Assembly: GCA_030248295.1 (NCBI GenBank)
Contig: JASANH010000115.1
Span: 124,001 to 188,000, forward strand
Reading direction: 5' to 3'
Length of the DNA: 64,000 bases
Source of the DNA: Mesodorylaimus sp. YZB2_4
Taxonomy: Eukaryota; Nematoda; Enoplea; Dorylaimida; Dorylaimidae
Shown here piece after piece: positions 58,556 through 64,000 of the stretch. The translations under genes were made by a program, and so were the position numbers. The notes beneath the pieces were generated by a model. The model was not told where the DNA came from and did not search any database. It saw nothing but the letters and a program-made list of their open reading frames with translations. Numbering within the stretch: position 1 is the first letter of the stretch; every line of letters starts with the position of its first letter.

Positions 58556-60010
58556 GCTGGATACAGGCATCAAATCTCCTGCGTGCGAATCTGAAACAGA
58601 GGGCCATATCTCACCGGCAAATAGGTTCTGATGATCAATATGATCTGGTTTAACTCTTAACTTTTCTGGCATTTTGGGCCGGATGCACCTGAACAAAATG
58701 TTTCATTCATTTGACAACACTTGCCAAATATGGCGCATTCTGGTGTATGCTTGCACTCACTGTGGGTCATCACACAAGGGGCTTGTTGAACTGCAGAATG
58801 ATTTTTTTCTCGGGAATAAAGGAATTGAGGTGAGAGCAGGCTTTTTTAAATCGATCGCAAACTTGGCCATGCAGCAGAGCCCAATTTGAGTCAGGTCATG
58901 TTTTAGAAGATCGATAATGGAGACTCAACCCAGGCTTACCTAGGCTGCTGTATTTCTGACCTGGTTGATCAAACATGTGAAAATACTGCAACTTTGTATT
59001 AGCATTAGCATTTTATTAGCACTTGCAACCTTTCAATATCTTTCCAGCTCCTACATTTGCAAAATTTGCAGGAAGGAAACGTGGAAATACAAGGTTGTAT
59101 GAATGTGCATGAAGCCTTGCACTCCCAGTTTTTCATGATGCTCTTGCAAGAATGTCACACTAATTGTAAGATGTGAGTGTGACTAAATTTTCTGCGCAGT
59201 TTCTTTGGGAGGACCCATTTCTGAGTGTTCTCGCTAACATTCTTGGCAGCCTGACGAATGGGCGGGACTCGCCATTACCTGAGTACGAACTGATCATTTC
59301 TCACAGGTCTTTTTGTGATTCCTAGTATACAGAAGTAAGTTCTTGAGTGTATCTGGTCGGAAAACCTGGCATTTATTCCGTGCACCCACTTGATCACCAC
59401 TCATGTACATTGCAAAACAGTCAGCAGTTCAGAAATCATAGGTAGCTGTACATTTTTTCATCACTAGCAAAGGGTTCTGACATGAGCTAGTTTCTAGCAC
59501 AGTATGAGTGAACAGTGTCTCTTGTAAGATGCACACTCCAGCTCTACCAACCCGGATCGACTTGTCGTCTCCCACGCAGTTAGTGGTAAGTGCATAGACA
59601 AACTAAAATGACAGTCGGGGCCTAAAAGATCATAGCACTTGAGTGGGGTCATTTCTTTATCGCACAACCAATCTGCAGACAGGTGTCTCGTTTTCAGCAC
59701 TTAGTAGGCGAAATCAGGTCTGCAGACTGTCTTTTTCGCCCAGGTGTTCTGTTGTCGGGCCGTTCATCATAATTATTGTCGTTCAAAAGCTGGTGCGAGA
59801 CATAAATTCTTCTGTCGTAGAGTGATTTCCAAAAAGGGCTCGCGAGTCACGACCAGTGTCAGAAGCCATCCATACTCGTTTCTCTTTTCAGATGCGACTA
59901 CAGGTTGGTGGCACAAGGATGCTGCTATGTGTTTTTGTGAGTGCTTTCGTGTCCCTATTCGGTGGGTCACTGGGCAAGGAGCATCACTCGATACTGGACC
60001 AGATAGTGTC
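58556..60010. repeat. Inverted duplication, arm B
   Basis: Reverse complement of arm A with few differences; for example the 71-codon frame at 58674-58889 and its counterpart at 54072-54287 differ at two codons. Arm B includes an extra tandem copy of 'gataatggagactcaaccca' to 'ctcctacatttgc', once at 58313-58554 and once at 58860-59062. Similarity to arm A stops inside the secreted-protein exon near 60005. Confidence 0.85.
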
Positions 60011-60047
60011 CTGTGTCAATTTTTATCGAAATCCGTCCAGTACCTGA
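59892..60047 (+). pseudogene. Truncated copy of the secreted cysteine protein (signal-peptide exon only)
   Basis: It starts with the same ATG context (ctcttttcag before ATG) and is identical to the arm A gene through KEHHSILDQ. At the duplication break it then changes to IVSCVNFYRNPSST and stops, giving 51 codons. The splice donor and second exon are absent. A signal peptide plus about 23 residues remains, so it is either a dead fragment or a tiny secreted peptide with an inherited promoter. It lies 320 bases upstream of vWA paralogue 2, in the same orientation. Confidence 0.7.
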
Positions 60048-60365
60048 CGAGCGACGATTAAAAAAAGCTGAAACAGTGACTTTTTTAAGAAATAAGTTTT
60101 CAGAAAAGATGCGACCTTGCTTGAGAGGCAAGCTCAAAAGCGTGTCGTAAACTTGCACACACGCCAAAGCTCCTCATTTTTCACGCTGTCGCTAAAGTAG
60201 AGCTGCTCGTGAGATCAAGATACGATTTGACGCTTGAAAGCGCTTTATTTGTGACATACCGAGAAAAGTGTAAAGTACTGACAGTTTTGAGATTAGCCGC
60301 TTCAATGTTGATTCTGTTGTGCGCGTTGACAGCTTCCAGTTGTGTCCATCCTCCCTCTTTGAGCT

Positions 60366-61766
60366 ATGAAGGTCACGATCGTGTTAATGGCCGTGCTGTG
60401 CGTGGCATCGCCTGGAATCGCCGATTTCTCCACACACCTGCGCAAGCTCGACGTCGGCATCGTGGTCGATTATACCACCCATGACTATCTATACCAAGGA
60501 TTCACCAAGTTTCAGTTACACAATGATGATTTCGACATTATTGCGCGCATCATCATGTCGGTGGCGAAGGCGCTTATAACGTTGAAATGCAACAGCAGGC
60601 TGGCGCTGGTGACGTTCCACAATTCCAGCGAGTACGTCCCGGAATTCCACTTCCAACCTCTAGAAGATCTCAATCACAACGCAATGATAAAAAGGCGACT
60701 CTCGAAATACAACATGGCGTACAAAAACACGGAGGATTTCGATACATTTCTCAATCGAATCGGTCACAATGTGCTCGAACGGTTATTCAATAATCGACCA
60801 GAAGCGCCAGACATCCTCATTTGGATCGCCCTCAGTCGAGAGGAAGAAGGGGAGACCATCAAAATCGTCTCAAGCGCTGACTATATGAAGCGAAAACAGC
60901 ATATCGACATGTGGTTTCTGACATATTTGCCCTTGGTAAGAGACAGCTTTTTGTACTACAAGACCGCCATCTACTCGCAAAAAGACTTTGGCAACTTGAC
61001 TTATGTGTGGCATCCAAAAGAGGTAGCCGAAGAAGCCGTATTTCGATCTGCTCAGCGACTCCTCAACGCCAGCATCTTCGAGTTCTGCCCGACCACATTG
61101 AGCGAGAAAGTTGGAGAGTGCTTCTTCAAACAGGACATGGCGTGCAGGGGAAACGCAAGGTTCAAACCGACTGGAATTCTGAGAGAATCATGGCACACGA
61201 AGTATTGCACCAACGAAACGCTCGAGCGCGACTGCCTCGATGGAGCCGAACATTGCGATCGTGTGTGCGAACTCGAGCCTGACCAAGACATCAAACCGTG
61301 CAGCGTGACGTGCGGACGCGGCGTCGAGATGTCTCGTCCAAGGAAGGCCCAGACTGATCCCATGTTTCAGTACTGCCCGTGGAAACAACGAATGTGCCAA
61401 CGCCGACCTTGCCCGACCCGCAGGGCATCGCCAAATGAGACGACAACGCCGAGCAGTCAGGAAAAAGAAGCGGCGATTACGCAGTCAAAGCCGATGTTGG
61501 AGTCGTGGCTCCTGGGCGTCATCATCGTCTGCGTGCTGTTGGTGGTTGGGGTGCTCGTCGGCGTGATCGTCTGCGTGGTGGTCGCCAAGAAACGGAAGCA
61601 ACGCAAACGATCGATCGAGCAGGGACGTGGTCACCGCGGGTGGAACAGGCCAACTCACCAATCCAAGCCCTTTTCTCGCGGGCGTGGGCTGGGAAGGGAC
61701 CACACGCGACGATCACTGAGCAGGTACAACGCAGGCACAGCTCCACGTTCCAAACAACGCAGGTGA
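60366..61766 (+). CDS. vWA-like / thrombospondin-type single-pass membrane protein, paralogue 2
   Basis: A single-exon frame of 466 residues, collinear with the gene at 55536-56930. It has a signal peptide (MKVTIVLMAVLCVASPGIAD), a vWA-like domain with KLDVGIVVDYTTHD (again no MIDAS), a cysteine-rich linker, a TSR-like segment (CSVTCGRGVEMSRP to CQRRPCP), a stalk, a membrane span (LLGVIIVCVLLVVGVLVGVI) and a basic tail. From EFCPTTLSEKVGECFF to the stalk the two proteins are nearly identical, while the vWA half differs at a large fraction of positions with a few small indels. Similarity extends upstream of the ATG. The inverted duplication placed a copy of the secreted-protein promoter just upstream, so expression may be shared with that gene; this is inference. 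Confidence 0.8.
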   Translation: MKVTIVLMAVLCVASPGIADFSTHLRKLDVGIVVDYTTHDYLYQGFTKFQLHNDDFDIIARIIMSVAKALITLKCNSRLALVTFHNSSEYVPEFHFQPLEDLNHNAMIKRRLSKYNMAYKNTEDFDTFLNRIGHNVLERLFNNRPEAPDILIWIALSREEEGETIKIVSSADYMKRKQHIDMWFLTYLPLVRDSFLYYKTAIYSQKDFGNLTYVWHPKEVAEEAVFRSAQRLLNASIFEFCPTTLSEKVGECFFKQDMACRGNARFKPTGILRESWHTKYCTNETLERDCLDGAEHCDRVCELEPDQDIKPCSVTCGRGVEMSRPRKAQTDPMFQYCPWKQRMCQRRPCPTRRASPNETTTPSSQEKEAAITQSKPMLESWLLGVIIVCVLLVVGVLVGVIVCVVVAKKRKQRKRSIEQGRGHRGWNRPTHQSKPFSRGRGLGRDHTRRSLSRYNAGTAPRSKQRR

Positions 61767-62938
61767 TCAGTGCTGTGATCGATGATAGCCAAATGTGATT
61801 TGTCTTGTGCGTGTTTGTGAGGTGAGGGGATGAGCATCAAACAAATCTTGTATCCCCTGCTCAGCTGATTTTCAGCTTACGTTTTTTGGCGGTCGGACTA
61901 AGTGTCTTCTCGCAAAGCATGTGCCGATGTTTCGATAGAAATGAAAATGCAAAGAAGGAATGATGGCCGCAAGAGTTGGATAATACGGAAAAACCATGCA
62001 TCCTATGTCGAAACTATGCCGTGCGACTGCCTGCGGCTGTAACATCAACCCGACGGGTTGACATTTCTCAGCCGATGGCGAGTGGAAGATCGACACTCTC
62101 CCACCCGCTAGGGCCTGCCAGGGATGATAGTTACAACACCAGTCAAATGCCGCCAAGATTTTCCACAATGCTTTCAATGGCCCAAACAACATTTTACAGC
62201 CTCCAGTCCATGCCACCTCGCGACGGACCTTTTTGACCTCCTTTTCAATTTCATCTTTCCACAGTTCCTCTTTCAAATTAGGGGGTTCGAGCCATGGTAT
62301 CCTCCCCGCTTGCTGTGCCACCAGACCAAATGCTAGCCAGCACAGAACCCATCCGTACTGCCTGCCCTCATAATCAGTCTGCTGGCTCACAATAGGCGCA
62401 GTGAAGGCCTATCTCTCTCGCACCCTGTGCCGAGGCCATGGTCTGCCAGTCCCCTCTGCTGGCTGCTGTAATAGGCGGAATAGTCCTACATTGGAGAAGA
62501 TACCGCGGGGAGCGGATGGCATGTCACCTAGTCGTAGGTGCCTGAGACATCAACCCGACGGGTTTCAGCCTCGCCTGGAGAAGCGTATCGAGCGGCCAAC
62601 GAAGACAACTGATACGCTGTATGCAAAGGCCAGCCTGCCTCACGCTTCCAGGGAAGGGTTCGAGTCCCGCCCAAGTAAAAAATTCTCAGTCCATGTGTGT
62701 TCCTTAGCCCTGTGGTGCTTGCCTATGGTAAAGTACGACATCCCACTCGACCTTTGTTCCATATTGGCATCCATATGAACGCACACCGACTCACGCACTA
62801 CTTCAATTCTAAGAGACAACACCACACGCACGGGGCAGCATCTACGCGGGCCACACTACCAAATATTTATCTCGAAACTCAATGAAAATGTGAAAACTAT
62901 CAACTGTCAATATCTCCTAGCATTTTCCCATCGCCCGT
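61767..62938. other. Intergenic between vWA paralogue 2 and enolase, repeat-bearing
   Basis: At 62045-62120 'gacgggttgacatttctcag' and 'atggcgagtggaagatcgac' match the DNAJC11 intron 6 repeat at 44060-44110. At 62545-62570 a second 'catcaacccgacgggtttca' occurs. A tRNA-derived SINE with conserved tail lies at 62595-62735 (B box 'gaagggttcgagtcccgccc'). No gene is recognised. Confidence 0.55.
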
Positions 62939-63965
<1,027 letters not shown>

Positions 63966-64000
63966 CTAAAACATAAAATCCATTATTCTCCTATCAAACA

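Noticed and set aside
55536-61766. Assignment of the vWA/TSR proteins to the apicomplexan TRAP/MIC2 family
   Set aside because: The domain plan is similar, but the flanking genes are metazoan, the tail is basic and lacks a penultimate tryptophan, and the metal site is lost. Convergence or an animal family is more likely.

Overview
This is nuclear DNA of an invertebrate animal. Every recognisable gene is metazoan and is broken into many short exons. Introns begin GTAAGT or GTGAGT and end in T-rich acceptors (TTTTTAG, TTTTCAG). That acceptor style recalls nematodes and other small ecdysozoans, but I could not resolve the lineage. Exons were joined by hand from splice sites. For each complete multi-exon gene the reading phase closes from start to stop, which strongly supports the models.

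Layout: (1) a minus-strand exon of an unrecognised gene at the left edge; (2) repeat-rich DNA to 4.1 kb; (3) a GM2-activator-like secreted lipid-binding protein, minus, 4.1-5.8 kb; (4) CCT2, the beta subunit of chaperonin TRiC/CCT, plus, 7.3-14.2 kb; (5) TBC1D15/17, a Rab GTPase-activating protein, minus, 14.4-21.4 kb; (6) a PX-PH phospholipase D (PLD1/2 type), plus, 21.9-38.6 kb, 25 exons; (7) DNAJC11, minus, 38.9-45.9 kb, 14 exons; (8) UMP-CMP kinase, plus, 46.1-47.3 kb; (9) an accessory region, 49-62 kb, with two intronless paralogues encoding a vWA-like plus thrombospondin-type plus transmembrane protein, a small secreted cysteine protein and two damaged copies of it, all in and around a large inverted duplication; (10) the 3' end of enolase, minus, at the right edge.

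The conserved genes form head-to-head and tail-to-tail pairs. TBC1D15/17 and PLD share a 485-bp gap, and DNAJC11 and UMP-CMP kinase a 200-bp gap; both are candidate bidirectional promoters. CCT2/TBC1D15/17 and PLD/DNAJC11 converge on gaps of about 190 and 255 bp. Their roles are housekeeping: folding, membrane traffic and lipid signalling, mitochondrial cristae, nucleotide supply, glycolysis. I see no operon-like logic.

Introns and intergenic DNA are packed with repeats: more than 20 tRNA-derived (B-box bearing) insertions, a palindromic foldback element in two copies, a hAT-like non-autonomous transposon whose empty site survives in the other foldback arm, a G-rich minisatellite of about 44 bp, 152-bp tandem repeats, and several short motifs confined to particular introns. 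The most unusual locus is the vWA/TSR membrane-protein pair, whose N-terminal halves have diverged much more than their C-terminal halves.
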